Source: Cloacibacterium sp047601505 (GTDB lineage: Bacteria; Bacteroidota; Bacteroidia; Flavobacteriales; Weeksellaceae). From it: a DNA stretch of 64,000 nt. Location: NCBI RefSeq assembly GCF_047601505.1, contig NZ_JASGJD010000001.1:2976001-3040000 (forward strand), written 5' to 3'. The translations under genes and the position numbers were made by a program. Position 1 is the first letter of the stretch. Each line of letters opens with the position of its first letter. Shown here piece by piece: positions 8,781 through 17,305 of this stretch. The notes beneath the pieces are model-generated. The model was not told the origin of the DNA and did not search any database. It was given only the letters and a program-made list of their open reading frames with translations.

Positions 8781-9113
8781 TTATATACTTATCTCTCTTT
8801 TCTTACAAACAACCTTCAACTCCCCAGCAAAATCCAGCATAATCACTTGACTTCCCTGAAACGGATTATAAGATGGCTGATAATCAATATAGCCCGAAGA
8901 ATGTAGATTCTTCAGGCATTTGTGATAAGTGGCTTTTGAACGAATTTTGCTAATGCGCATCACTTCATCACGTGAAATACTGACCGGATTTCGGAAACGG
9001 CTGAAGTTCCAGAACTGGAATAATGCTAAATAGAGACTGATATGTGATGGATTAAGTGTATTATCCTGAGCTACCTTTTCATAGAAAGCTGTGAGGTGCT
9101 TGATTTAATTCAT
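8781..9113 (-). pseudogene. Island helix-turn-helix protein with nonsense codon 3
   Basis: From ATG 9113 the frame reads M-N-stop then IKHLTAFYEKVAQDNTLNPS, NFSRFRNPVSISRDEVMRIS, KATYHKCLKNLHSSGYIDY and ends at 8781. The TAA at 9105-9107 replaces what is probably a Tyr codon. The middle part is a winged-helix-like module typical of a small protein next to excisionases in Bacteroidota islands. A shorter product could start at GTG 8963. It lies 25 bp after the HTH gene at 9139 and directly before the ATPase remnant, in the same orientation. A second copy of its 3' end is at 6486-6540. Confidence 0.65.
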
Positions 9114-9138
9114 AATTTGGTTTCGGCTTTTTGAAACA

Positions 9139-9396
9139 TTATTTATTCTTCAACATTTCTTCAATGTCTTTGTAATTGTAATATAGTGTTCCGCCGACAC
9201 GGGTATAAGATAATGTTCCTTTTATACGAAGGTTTTGCAATGTTCCAGAAGAGATTTTCAAAAGTTCTTTGACCTCTGATGAACGTAGCCATAATTTCTG
9301 CTCAGAAACCTTTATATTGAATAAATTCTTAATATCTTCCAGCAACTCAGTTTTGAATTCCTTAAGGTCTTCTTGTGTGATTAGGTTTACTATCAT
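9139..9396 (-). CDS. Excisionase-like helix-turn-helix protein
   Basis: 85 residues: a short coiled-coil-like N-terminus followed by a MerR/excisionase type HTH (LWLRSSEVKELLKISSGTLQ, then LRIKGTLSYTRVGGTLYY, YKDIEEML). Members act as excisionases or replication/transfer regulators of Bacteroidota integrative elements. First gene of the decayed island operon running toward 8420. The downstream partners are broken, so its current role is doubtful, though the gene itself is intact. Confidence 0.8.
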   Translation of the reverse strand: MIVNLITQEDLKEFKTELLEDIKNLFNIKVSEQKLWLRSSEVKELLKISSGTLQNLRIKGTLSYTRVGGTLYYNYKDIEEMLKNK

Positions 9397-9793
9397 AATT
9401 ATTTCATTTTTGTTTTTTCAATTAAAATTTCTTCTGCAAAATTGGGGTATAAGAATCACGAAAACAATAGTATTAAAGGGACTTAGACTAAATAATACGA
9501 ATATGGATGATTCTGAAATCTTTAGAGATAAAAAAAAGAATTAATTAGATTATTTTGGAATTTTAAACCTGATTTCAAGTAAAGCAAAAAAAACAAGTTC
9601 CGCAGTTTTTTCCCCTTTTTGAAAAAAAGCAAGAGAGTCTTTGGATGTAAAACTTGAAAAAGTTTGTATATACAAAGACACATCTTGCACTTCAAAACGC
9701 TCATTCTTTTCAGAGTTCTCAAAAAAAAATGTAACTTATTGATTATAAATAATTTTCTAATTAAATGCTCCAGAAACAAAAAAAGTTTTTAAC
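9397..9793. other. Non-coding stretch between HTH gene and repeat array
   Basis: No credible gene. Rich in A/T runs. It would hold the promoter of the excisionase-like gene, but no convincing TAnnTTTG box was found. Confidence 0.5.
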
Positions 9794-10092
9794 CTGTATC
9801 TCTTTTGAGCAGGTTTAGTAATACAACCAATATCTGGTTTGCGCAGGTCCTAGAATTAAGTTGTAGCTATTTTGAGCAAGTTTATAAATACAACCTGCAT
9901 CTCTTTTGAGCAGGTTTTTAGAAATGAGCTGTATTTACTTTGAGCAGGTTTAGTAATACAACCTATATCTGTTTTGCGCAGATCCTAGAATTAAGTTGTA
10001 GCTATTTTGAGCAGGTTTAGAAATACATCCTGTATCTCTTTTGCGCAGGTTTTAGAATTAAGCTGTAGTTAATTTGCGCAGGTTTAGAAATA
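9794..10092. repeat. Nine-unit direct-repeat array, 33-34 bp period (iteron-like)
   Basis: The core TTTGMGCAGGTTTAGAAAT recurs with its G(A/C)GCA at 9807, 9841, 9874, 9908, 9942, 9976, 10009, 10043 and 10076, spacings 33 or 34 every time. Units alternate between GAGCAGG and GCGCAGG forms, and units 1-3 nearly duplicate units 5-7 at a distance of 135 bp. There are no unique spacers, so it is not CRISPR. Constant spacing resembles iterons of replication origins or a transfer/excision protein binding array. It lies upstream of the excisionase-like gene. Confidence 0.85.
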
Positions 10093-10105
10093 TAACGCAT
10101 TGGTT

Positions 10106-10213
10106 ATGTCTTTCGTCCCGAATACAGTTGGACAAATTGCCGCACTTGGTGGAATGATACCAGTCATCTATCATTGGTTTTTGACAAATAAAGTAGCAAA
10201 TCTTTTAAAATAA
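10106..10213 (+). pseudogene. Short 3' fragment of an unidentified membrane protein
   Basis: 35-codon frame with a hydrophobic stretch (QIAALGGMIPVIYHWFL) and basic end, directly after the repeat array. It reads like the last transmembrane helix of a larger protein. No upstream part is present. Family not recognised. Confidence 0.4.
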
Positions 10214-10277
10214 TATTTAGATAGAAACAAAAATGGTTCATAGGGTTAAAGGTTGCTTCAAAATTGAACTTTATCAG

Positions 10278-10285
10278 TATCTTTG
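10278..10285 (+). promoter_or_regulatory. -7 element of AraC gene 10328
   Basis: TATCTTTG, exact TAnnTTTG match, 42 bp before the ATG. Confidence 0.5.
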
Positions 10286-10327
10286 AACTGATAATTTTTA
10301 AAACCCTATATCAATATTTGCTTCAAA

Positions 10328-11179
10328 ATGAACAAAATCCCTGTAAGACAAATTGAAGAGCCTGATTTTTCAGATAGTTTTACTATTAAGGACATTGGTG
10401 CTTTGCTTTCGGGGAAAGACATGGTTCAGGAATTGCATAGGCACAATTTCTTTTTTATGTTGGTATTGGAAAAAGGAATAGGAACGCATACGATAGATTT
10501 TATTTCCTATCCTGTTAATGATTATTCAGTCTTCTTTATGCAACCAGGACAAGTACATCAATTGACGTTGAAAAACGGAAGCACTGGTTATTTGCTTCAG
10601 TTTAATGCCGATTTTTATTTACCTCGTGAACAATCCTCTATTCAGGTATTCCGAAAGGTAAGTACTAAAAATTATTGTCTGCTTAATGCCGAAAGAACAA
10701 AAAAATTAATTTCCATTCTGGATTACATTTTTCGGGAATACACCGAAAAGCAGGATCGATACAAGGATATAATTAAAGCTAATCTGGAAATTTTCTTCAT
10801 AGAACTAGTAAGACAAAGCAAAACTACTGAAAGCCTGTCAAAAAATCAAAATTCGTATACTCAGGAACGGCTTGAAGAACTTTTAGAGTTGCTAAGAAAG
10901 AATATTACCAACATTAAACAAGTCACACAATATGCAGATATGCTGCATATTACAACTTATCAGTTAAATGCCATCACAAAAGAAACAGTAGGAAAAACGG
11001 GTTCCCAGCTCATTAATGAACAGATCCTTCTCGAAGCCAAAAGACAGCTCCTTGCCACATCCAATCAAGTCAATCAGATTGCTTACGATTTGGGTCACGA
11101 AGACGTATCTTACTTTATCCGGTTCTTCAAAAAACATACGGGGAATTCCCCGGAAATATTCAGGCAAAACTTTAAATAA
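10328..11179 (+). CDS. AraC-family regulator with cupin sensor
   Basis: 283 residues. N-terminal cupin-like sensor (HRHNFFFMLVLEKG, VFFMQPGQVHQL, LLQFNADFYL) and C-terminal double HTH (about 185-283: ITNIKQVTQYADMLHITTYQ, then VNQIAYDLGHEDVSYFIRFF, KKHTGNSPEIFRQ). Such proteins usually activate nearby genes in response to a small molecule, but the ligand cannot be told. ATG 10328 follows a TAnnTTTG promoter. A decayed copy of its last 20 codons occurs at 12166-12218, after the VOC-MarR pair, suggesting that pair was inserted behind it or beside a duplicate. Confidence 0.9.
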   Translation: MNKIPVRQIEEPDFSDSFTIKDIGALLSGKDMVQELHRHNFFFMLVLEKGIGTHTIDFISYPVNDYSVFFMQPGQVHQLTLKNGSTGYLLQFNADFYLPREQSSIQVFRKVSTKNYCLLNAERTKKLISILDYIFREYTEKQDRYKDIIKANLEIFFIELVRQSKTTESLSKNQNSYTQERLEELLELLRKNITNIKQVTQYADMLHITTYQLNAITKETVGKTGSQLINEQILLEAKRQLLATSNQVNQIAYDLGHEDVSYFIRFFKKHTGNSPEIFRQNFK

Positions 11180-11244
11180 ATTCTATTCAATAGCCTAAAA
11201 ACAAGAAAAATTAAAAATTGTTTTCAAATTGTTGTCGAATATAC

Positions 11245-11252
11245 TATATTTG
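11245..11252 (+). promoter_or_regulatory. -7 element of the VOC-MarR operon
   Basis: TATATTTG, 21 bp before ATG 11274. It would lie inside the coding region if translation began at the in-frame TTG at 11229, so it decides the start. Confidence 0.6.
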
Positions 11253-11273
11253 CAGCAACAAAATTTTCAAACA

Positions 11274-11654
11274 ATGAGACGATTAGAATTTGCATCTCTA
11301 CAAGTAAGAGATTTGGAAGTTTCAAAAGACTTCTACACCAATAAATTAGGATTTGAAGTATCCGAAATGTCAAACCCTTACGCCTGCGTTTTCAAATACA
11401 ACAAAGGCGAAGCAAGTTTTGCAATAAGAACGCCTATTAGCAATATAGACGACAAAGAATTGGGTATTGGTGTTCAACTTTGGTTTGCTATTGACGGTAC
11501 AATTGAAGATTTGCTGACAGACCTGACCGCTAAAAAAATTGCCATTTTAGGCACAATTAACACCACACCATTTGGAAAAACGCTGATAGTAAAAGACCCG
11601 GACGGTTATACTCTGACTTTTTTACAACCACACGCTGAAAATGAAGGACATTGA
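11274..11654 (+). CDS. VOC (glyoxalase/bleomycin-resistance fold) protein
   Basis: 126 residues, one vicinal-oxygen-chelate domain: RRLEFASLQVRDLEVSKDFY, YTNKLGFEVSE, and closing VKDPDGYTLTFLQP. Family members are metal-dependent lyases, dioxygenases or binding proteins that sequester antibiotics. The substrate here is unknown. The start was moved from TTG 11229 to ATG 11274 because of the -7 box between them. The last 14 bases overlap the marR-type gene, so the two are translationally coupled, a common regulator-with-resistance-enzyme pairing. Confidence 0.85.
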   Translation: MRRLEFASLQVRDLEVSKDFYTNKLGFEVSEMSNPYACVFKYNKGEASFAIRTPISNIDDKELGIGVQLWFAIDGTIEDLLTDLTAKKIAILGTINTTPFGKTLIVKDPDGYTLTFLQPHAENEGH

Positions 11655-12099
11655 ATTTAAGTTTAAAAGACCAAACGACAGTCCCGGTTATTTACTTGGA
11701 CAATTAACTATGTTGTGGCAACGTAAACTAAAAAAAGTTTTAGATCCTTTAAATCTTACACAAACACAGTTTGTTTTGTTAGCTGCATTAGGCTGGCTTT
11801 CAAAAACGAATAAGGTTGTTACACAGATCGACATTGCCAATCAGAGTAATTCCGATCGGATGATGGTGTCAAAAGTATTGCGAACTTTGCAAGACAAGAA
11901 ATTTATCAGCAGACAAGAGCACCAAACCGATACAAGAGCCAAAGTAATTAAAATGACAAATGAAGGTGCGGAAGTTCTGCAAAAAGCATTGACAGCGGTT
12001 GAAAATGCCGACATAGATTTCTTTTCAGTTTTAGGTAACAAATTGTCTTCATTTAATCAGAATATGATAGACTTGACCGAACAAAATAAAGACGAATAA
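11641..12099 (+). CDS. MarR-family transcriptional regulator
   Basis: 152 residues with the MarR winged helix: LNLTQTQFVLLAALGWL, DIANQSNSDRMMVSKVLRTL (recognition helix) and the wing FISRQEHQTDTRAKV. MarR proteins typically repress their own operon and release DNA on binding aromatic compounds or upon oxidation. It overlaps the VOC gene by 14 bp and so probably controls the promoter at 11245. Confidence 0.9.
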   Translation: MKDIEFKFKRPNDSPGYLLGQLTMLWQRKLKKVLDPLNLTQTQFVLLAALGWLSKTNKVVTQIDIANQSNSDRMMVSKVLRTLQDKKFISRQEHQTDTRAKVIKMTNEGAEVLQKALTAVENADIDFFSVLGNKLSSFNQNMIDLTEQNKDE

Positions 12100-12165
12100 A
12101 AGCACTTAGCACCGTTAATGGTTTGGGATAAAGCCCCAGAACTGTTGGCGGTAAAGCTATTCGCT

Positions 12166-12218
12166 TCTTAAAAATACCAAGAACATTCCCAGAAAACATT
12201 CAGGAAGAATTTTAAATA
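12166..12218 (+). pseudogene. Decayed copy of an AraC C-terminus
   Basis: The sequence from ATTCGCTTCTT to TTTTAAATAA aligns with the end of the AraC gene (11118-11179) apart from a few substitutions and indels. No frame upstream. Confidence 0.6.
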
Positions 12219-12268
12219 AGTCCTGTTTAACTTCATTTTTGTCCTACATAGCACTTTCATTACTGCTG

Positions 12269-12276
12269 TAATTTTG
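12269..12276 (+). promoter_or_regulatory. -7 element of methyltransferase gene
   Basis: TAATTTTG, 42 bp before ATG 12318. Confidence 0.5.
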
Positions 12277-12317
12277 CAATATAAATAAGAAAGTAATAAC
12301 ACTATAAATTAGGACTT

Positions 12318-12959
12318 ATGAATAATAATTCGTTTGATGAAGATTACAAAAAATTTTGGGATACCCGATATAAAAATCCTGAATATGCCTATGGCAAAAA
12401 TCCGAATGATTTTTTTAAAGAACAAATTCAAAAGCTAAAACCAGCTTCCATTCTTTTGCCTGCCGATGGCGAAGCAAGAAATGGCGTCTATGCTGCTGAA
12501 TTAGGATGGGATGTTACTTCGCTTGATCTGAGCATTGAAGCAAAAAATAAAGCCTTGGAATTGGCTGAAGAAAGACAAGTAAGCATTAATTATATCGTAG
12601 AAGACCTCGAAAATCTGGATTTCCCCAAATCATCTTTCGACGCAATCGCATTGATTTACGCTCATTTTTCCGCCGATAAAAAATCTCTCCTACACAAAAA
12701 ATTAAGCGAATGGCTGAAGCCGGGCGGAACTATCATTTTTGAAGCATTCAGTAAAAATCATCACAAATTGGTTCAATCAAATCCAAAAATCGGCGGACCA
12801 AAAGATATTGATATGTTGTTTTCAAAAGAGGAATTACTTGAAGATTTTCAGCAATATGAAATAGAAATACTTGAAGATACACAAATCCAAATCGAAGAAG
12901 GATTGTATCATAGCGGAAGTGGCTCTGTAATACGGTTTGTAGGCAAAAAATCATTCTGA
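12318..12959 (+). CDS. Class I SAM-dependent methyltransferase (TehB-like)
   Basis: 213 residues, Rossmann-type methyltransferase. Motif I is the variant ILLPADGEARNGVYAAELG, typical of TehB-like/thiol methyltransferase relatives, followed by VTSLDLS (acidic residue for the ribose), IVEDLENLDFP, and post-motif FDAIALIYAHF and LKPGGTIIFEAF. The start FDEDYKKFWDTRY is usual for the family. Such enzymes methylate small, often toxic, substrates, but the actual substrate is unknown. Monocistronic with its own promoter. Confidence 0.85.
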   Translation: MNNNSFDEDYKKFWDTRYKNPEYAYGKNPNDFFKEQIQKLKPASILLPADGEARNGVYAAELGWDVTSLDLSIEAKNKALELAEERQVSINYIVEDLENLDFPKSSFDAIALIYAHFSADKKSLLHKKLSEWLKPGGTIIFEAFSKNHHKLVQSNPKIGGPKDIDMLFSKEELLEDFQQYEIEILEDTQIQIEEGLYHSGSGSVIRFVGKKSF

Positions 12960-12978
12960 CCTTTGATAAAATATACAA

Positions 12979-13089
12979 ATGAAAATCACCATACCAGTCA
13001 TATACGCACAATGGCAAACACTATCGCAATGGGAACCACAACCGAAAATTAACCACCAAAAATTGCTCAACTATCAAATGAAGTCTTAA
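12979..13089 (+). CDS. Possible 36-codon ORF, unknown
   Basis: ATG 12979 to TAA 13089, 19 bp after the methyltransferase stop. It contains two similar QWQ/QWE segments and resembles no family I know. It may be the start of a truncated gene or a chance frame. Confidence 0.2.
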   Translation: MKITIPVIYAQWQTLSQWEPQPKINHQKLLNYQMKS

Positions 13090-13133
13090 CTCTTACAGTA
13101 AATCATACCTGAGAAATAAGAAAGCGGAAGTTT

Positions 13134-15290
13134 TTATTTTCCACCTTCAAAAACTTCCATTGCTTTTTCTAGATAAACATCTTTTCCAATTTTTAAATCT
13201 TCGGATGTTTCATTAACAATAATATCTGGTAAAACACCAATGGCGTGAAATCGACTTCCATCTGGATTAATAACTTTCAGTCCAGTGAAAGAAATTTGAA
13301 AATCATTCAGCAAATCAATATCATTTCGGTTTCCATTTGCTCCAGCTGTAGTTCTCCCAATAATAGTTGCCAATTTGTAATGTTTTATAACTTGCGAAAA
13401 CATTTCTGCATTGCTCACACTTCTTTCATCTACCAAAAGCACATTATTTGTTTTTAGTGGATTGTCAGAAATAAAACTCCTATTTCGGTGTCCGTTACAT
13501 TCCTCTGTAAAATATTTGAAATCTGGAAGATAAATTTCCCTACCACAAAGCCATTTTGTAGTATCTTCTTTTGGTAAAAGATAGTTTAATAAAACGTGAT
13601 TTTGGTCGGTTCTCGGGTAACCTCTCAAATCGATTATTAGATTTTTGTGTTTTCGGATGTTTGGAATTTCTTCCTCCATTTCTTTCGCGGAAAGTTTATC
13701 CATATTGACGTAATAGGTTTCTGCATTTATTTCTTTCGATTTTGTAACATCATCTCTGGTGTAGAAATCTGAATTGACAATGTATTCTGTGTCTCTTTTC
13801 AGGGTAATATTTTTCCCATTTTTCAATTGAAAATTGATAAAGCTGTCTTTGCTTCCTCGTATTGATAGCTGTGCAGAAATCCAATTTTTGTATTGTTTTG
13901 ATCCAGAAATGTATTGTTGCAAACTATCGATGTATTTTTTTGTTTCAATATCATCAATTTTTGTGATAATATCTCCGTTATTAATTCCTTCAATTTTACC
14001 TATTATATTTTTGACCATTAATTGATTATTGATATATCGAACTGCAATTTTTGGTGCAAATTTTCTTGTTTCAGATAATCCCCTGTAATAAACTGCCATA
14101 TGCCCGTCATCAAAATTGGAGGTAGATCTGCTTAATGTTAAATAATTATCGTATTCATTTTTATCATCAAAAGCATCTTTTAATGATTTTTCTAAAACTG
14201 CATTCCAATTGGTTTTTATTACATCTTGATAAGGAGAAAAATGTTTGAAAATATTCCAGCTTATCATCACGTTTGCAATAGCAATATCTCTATTAAAAGG
14301 AATGTTTTTTAATAGGGATTGAATTTCAATTAGATCTTTTTTACCAGTTTTTGGAAGTGTATTATCTTTATCTGAATATACAAGTGTTGGAATAACTACC
14401 GTTAAATTATTTGATAAATTCAGTTTTACAAACTTATCCCAAGTCACATTATACGGATTAATTCCGTTTTCGGAATCATCCAGAAATTTGATCTCATTTT
14501 CGGTTCTTTTCAAAAGAAGTCTCGGGTTATTTGTTTTCCAATCTTGATTTGTTAATTTTGGAAGTTCATAAAGGAGCCATTCTTTATTTTTGTTCTGATA
14601 CCAAAGTTTTACATCTCTAAATTCAGAATCAGATTGTGTACATAACAGTCCAAAATTAATTTTTTCTATAGGCAAATCGTTTTCGATAAGAAGTTCTTTC
14701 TTTTCCCATTCTTCGGAAGTTACGGGATTTCTTTGGTGTGTTTTGAAGTTTTCCTTTTCAATTCCCTTGTTATACAAATTTGCATAAACATAACTTTCTC
14801 CACCATTACCGCTTTTGGCTTCATATGTAATCTTTACGTTAGAATACATCCCTTCTGGATTGAGATTGATAAAGACATAATTGAATTGCTTTTTTTCGGC
14901 ATCACCACGATTGAATCTTCTGCTTTTAAAAGCATTTCTTTTCTTTTTGGCATCAATTCCCAAACCTTTGTGAATCCAAAAAATTGGTACCAAATTGTTT
15001 TGATTCCACTGGTATTCTTTTCCTTCAAAAGAAATTGTTGGCGCGATCGGAACGAATAATTTTTTAAGAACTCTCTCAAACTCTTGTTGATTTTTTGTTT
15101 TTAAAATTTGTTCGGTTCCGTAAGCAGCGAATTGGTTCCAATTAATTTTTGCATTTTCATCACTTGGATGAAAGTATCTTACCACACCATATATTGCTGC
15201 AAAGTCCTTTAGTTTCTGAATTTCAGTATTGGTTTGAGCAAAAAAGAATTGAGTTATAATTGTAAGGAAAAATATAATTTTTAGTTTCAT
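13134..15290 (-). CDS. S41-family (C-terminal processing-like) peptidase, exported
   Basis: 718 residues. Signal peptide KIIFFLTIITQFFFAQ, then a large N-terminal region with an immunoglobulin-like feel, a PDZ-like part (IGKIEGINNGDIITKIDDIE) and the S41 tail-specific protease core: NLIIDLRGYPR, the probable nucleophile Ser in DERSVSNAEMF and GRTTAGANGN, ending GVLPDIIVNET. It is likely periplasmic or outer-membrane facing. Monocistronic. The next gene upstream on the same strand (15439) is 148 bp away and is a different type of protease-like protein. Confidence 0.88.
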   Translation of the reverse strand: MKLKIIFFLTIITQFFFAQTNTEIQKLKDFAAIYGVVRYFHPSDENAKINWNQFAAYGTEQILKTKNQQEFERVLKKLFVPIAPTISFEGKEYQWNQNNLVPIFWIHKGLGIDAKKKRNAFKSRRFNRGDAEKKQFNYVFINLNPEGMYSNVKITYEAKSGNGGESYVYANLYNKGIEKENFKTHQRNPVTSEEWEKKELLIENDLPIEKINFGLLCTQSDSEFRDVKLWYQNKNKEWLLYELPKLTNQDWKTNNPRLLLKRTENEIKFLDDSENGINPYNVTWDKFVKLNLSNNLTVVIPTLVYSDKDNTLPKTGKKDLIEIQSLLKNIPFNRDIAIANVMISWNIFKHFSPYQDVIKTNWNAVLEKSLKDAFDDKNEYDNYLTLSRSTSNFDDGHMAVYYRGLSETRKFAPKIAVRYINNQLMVKNIIGKIEGINNGDIITKIDDIETKKYIDSLQQYISGSKQYKNWISAQLSIRGSKDSFINFQLKNGKNITLKRDTEYIVNSDFYTRDDVTKSKEINAETYYVNMDKLSAKEMEEEIPNIRKHKNLIIDLRGYPRTDQNHVLLNYLLPKEDTTKWLCGREIYLPDFKYFTEECNGHRNRSFISDNPLKTNNVLLVDERSVSNAEMFSQVIKHYKLATIIGRTTAGANGNRNDIDLLNDFQISFTGLKVINPDGSRFHAIGVLPDIIVNETSEDLKIGKDVYLEKAMEVFEGGK

Positions 15291-15438
15291 ATTAAAAGTT
15301 TATTTTTTTACAGTGTCCAAAGAAATTAAGATTCGTATTAAAAATCTTCATTTTAATTCTTAAAACATTTATAAAATTTGTTTAGAAATGTTAAATATGA
15401 TTTGTTTTATAACTTTTTTTAATAAATATCTGAAGCTA

Positions 15439-16350
15439 TTAATGAATAGCCATTTTCAAATTTTTAGCATCAATATAAACCTGCTTTTGCAAAAAAATCT
15501 TGTTTCCCAACATTCCCGACATTCCGGAATATTTCATCAAATAATATTGAGATTTTGAATATCCATCCACATACGTTATTTCGTGAAGTGGAATTTTTGT
15601 GTGTTGAAATTCTATATTTTTATCCGTTTCTGCGGTGTAAGTGGTGAGAATATTGTCCCAAGATTTTTCTTTTTCTATTTTTATTTTTGAGTTTTTCAAT
15701 TTTGACTTTTCCCAGATTTCTTTAGTTGTCAAAAGTTCGAACGCACTCGCTCCAGAATCGTATAGAAACTTTTCATCTTTGCCATCTAAAACTCCCGGAA
15801 TAATGATTTTTCTTTTCTTGAATTTGAAATCAAAAGTTTCTTTTTTTAAATAATTAGGTTCTGAATTAAGATTGAAAATCACATAATTGTTTTTAAAATC
15901 AATCAATGCTTTTCTGTCTTCCAGCAAATCAGTTCCGATAGTTCCAATAATATTGAGCTTATTCTTTTCAAGTTTTTTTCCAAAATCAATAATTTTAAAT
16001 TGGTTGGATTTTACTTCACAATTTCCAATTTTGAAACTGCCTTTTGCAAGATTGTTTTGTACAGAAATCTGTCTGATTCCTGTAATGGAATTTTTGTAAA
16101 AAATGGTACTTGGACTACCTGTGTCAAACTGCACATAATAGGTTGTGGTATCCGCATCAAAATGTACGGGCAAAAGCATCGCATCTTTTGTGTTGGTTTC
16201 CCATTTCATTGGGATTTTTCCACTTTCGTTTTTAACTTGTAAATGGTTTTTTTCTGGTGAAAATTTTCGATCAAAATAGAAATATCCCAAAACGATAGAA
16301 AGCAATATTAAAACAGGAAAGGCAAGCAAAATTTTCTTAAATAGTTTCAT
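15439..16350 (-). CDS. Retropepsin-like aspartyl protease, membrane anchored
   Basis: 303 residues from ATG 16350 (KLFKKILLAFPVLILLSIV is an N-terminal anchor); the longer TTG start at 16383 would bury the signal and is rejected. Two aspartyl-protease-type motifs are visible: YVQFDTGSPSTIF near residue 75 and FLYDSGASAFELL in the second half, as in the clan AA proteins of Bacteroidota. Substrate unknown. The second motif is DSGA rather than DTG, which is tolerated in the family. Confidence 0.75.
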   Translation of the reverse strand: MKLFKKILLAFPVLILLSIVLGYFYFDRKFSPEKNHLQVKNESGKIPMKWETNTKDAMLLPVHFDADTTTYYVQFDTGSPSTIFYKNSITGIRQISVQNNLAKGSFKIGNCEVKSNQFKIIDFGKKLEKNKLNIIGTIGTDLLEDRKALIDFKNNYVIFNLNSEPNYLKKETFDFKFKKRKIIIPGVLDGKDEKFLYDSGASAFELLTTKEIWEKSKLKNSKIKIEKEKSWDNILTTYTAETDKNIEFQHTKIPLHEITYVDGYSKSQYYLMKYSGMSGMLGNKIFLQKQVYIDAKNLKMAIH

Positions 16351-16436
16351 TGATTTTTTTGTGCAATGTTCAGCAAAAATCAAGAAATTATTTGAAAAAA
16401 GAATACGCCATTTTTACGACATTTAAGTGTCGTTCG

Positions 16437-16970
16437 TTATAAGAAACTGTTTTTCAGTGCTATTCTCAATTTATTAGTTTTGTTCAAACTTATTCCATTA
16501 ATTGCTACAATTAGTAGTTTCATCATTAAAAAAGCGAGTAATAAATAAATGAAAATTGGTTTTCTGATGAGAAATTCTTTCTGAACAAATGGACAAATGA
16601 TTAAAGAAATGGATTGGAAAAATGCCAAAATAATTTGTACCTCAACTATTTTTTTTCCGAGATTTTTATTGAGTGAGTCTTTCGTTTTCGAAGTTAAAAA
16701 CCAAGGAAAAATAATTCCACCAAACGGAATTACTAAAGCTGCAAGAGCAGAAAAATTGATGGTTTTTGCACGTTCTATATTTTCGGTTTCTTTGTCAAGT
16801 AAATTTTCCGGATTGGTTTCTAACGTTTTTGAAATCGCATTTAGTGTAAAACCTTTTAGCGGACTCCCTGCTTCAATTCTTTGAATAGTTCTAAGTGAAA
16901 CACCAGATTTTTCAGCAAGTTCACTTTGTGTAAGGTTTCTTTGTTCTCTCCAATATTTTACATTATTCAT
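16437..16970 (-). CDS. XRE-family HTH protein with membrane C-terminus
   Basis: 177 residues from ATG 16970 (NNVKYWREQRNLTQSELAEK). N-terminal XRE HTH (LTQSELAEKSGVSLRTIQRI) through about residue 60, then three or four hydrophobic segments (FSALAALVIPFGGIIFPWFL, ILAFFQSISLIICPF, IYLLLAFLMMKLLIVAI), a DUF4870-like arrangement known in Bacteroidota. This suggests a membrane-tethered regulator. Longer starts upstream add a low-complexity, poorly supported 47 residues. Confidence 0.8.
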   Translation of the reverse strand: MNNVKYWREQRNLTQSELAEKSGVSLRTIQRIEAGSPLKGFTLNAISKTLETNPENLLDKETENIERAKTINFSALAALVIPFGGIIFPWFLTSKTKDSLNKNLGKKIVEVQIILAFFQSISLIICPFVQKEFLIRKPIFIYLLLAFLMMKLLIVAINGISLNKTNKLRIALKNSFL

Positions 16971-17305
16971 TGTTTTGAACGGCATTTTGTATAAAACTTC
17001 TGCTAACGCGATGGTGGGACAATCGAAGCACTTCCGTTCAGCTAATGTACAAAAGTTGATAGAAGCACACAAGTTCAGCATTAGCTCTTCTACCCGCATT
17101 TTGCCAAACAACTACCGATGTGGATGTCCTTTTTTCGTTCGTTATTGCCGAGCCATAAACCCTTCGCAGTTAAATATTGCATACAAGCTTATTTTGGGGT
17201 TTTCTTCACTATCTTGTAGCTTTTTATACAGTATCGGATGTCAAGCCGATTTGTCGAATTTTGTTTTTACAGTCTCTTCCATTTCTAATTGATTTTAAAA
17301 TTTTA
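16971..17305. other. Non-coding gap
   Basis: No convincing gene, hairpin or -7 box. It contains the upstream region of the XRE gene. Confidence 0.4.

Noticed and set aside
9522..9779. 85-codon minus-strand frame before the repeat array
   Set aside because: Composed of A/T-run translations (FFL, KKG), no known motif and no promoter or RBS.
9794..10092. Regular repeats considered as a CRISPR array
   Set aside because: Units are 33-34 bp with no unique spacers between repeats, sequence similarity runs through the whole unit, and there are no cas genes.
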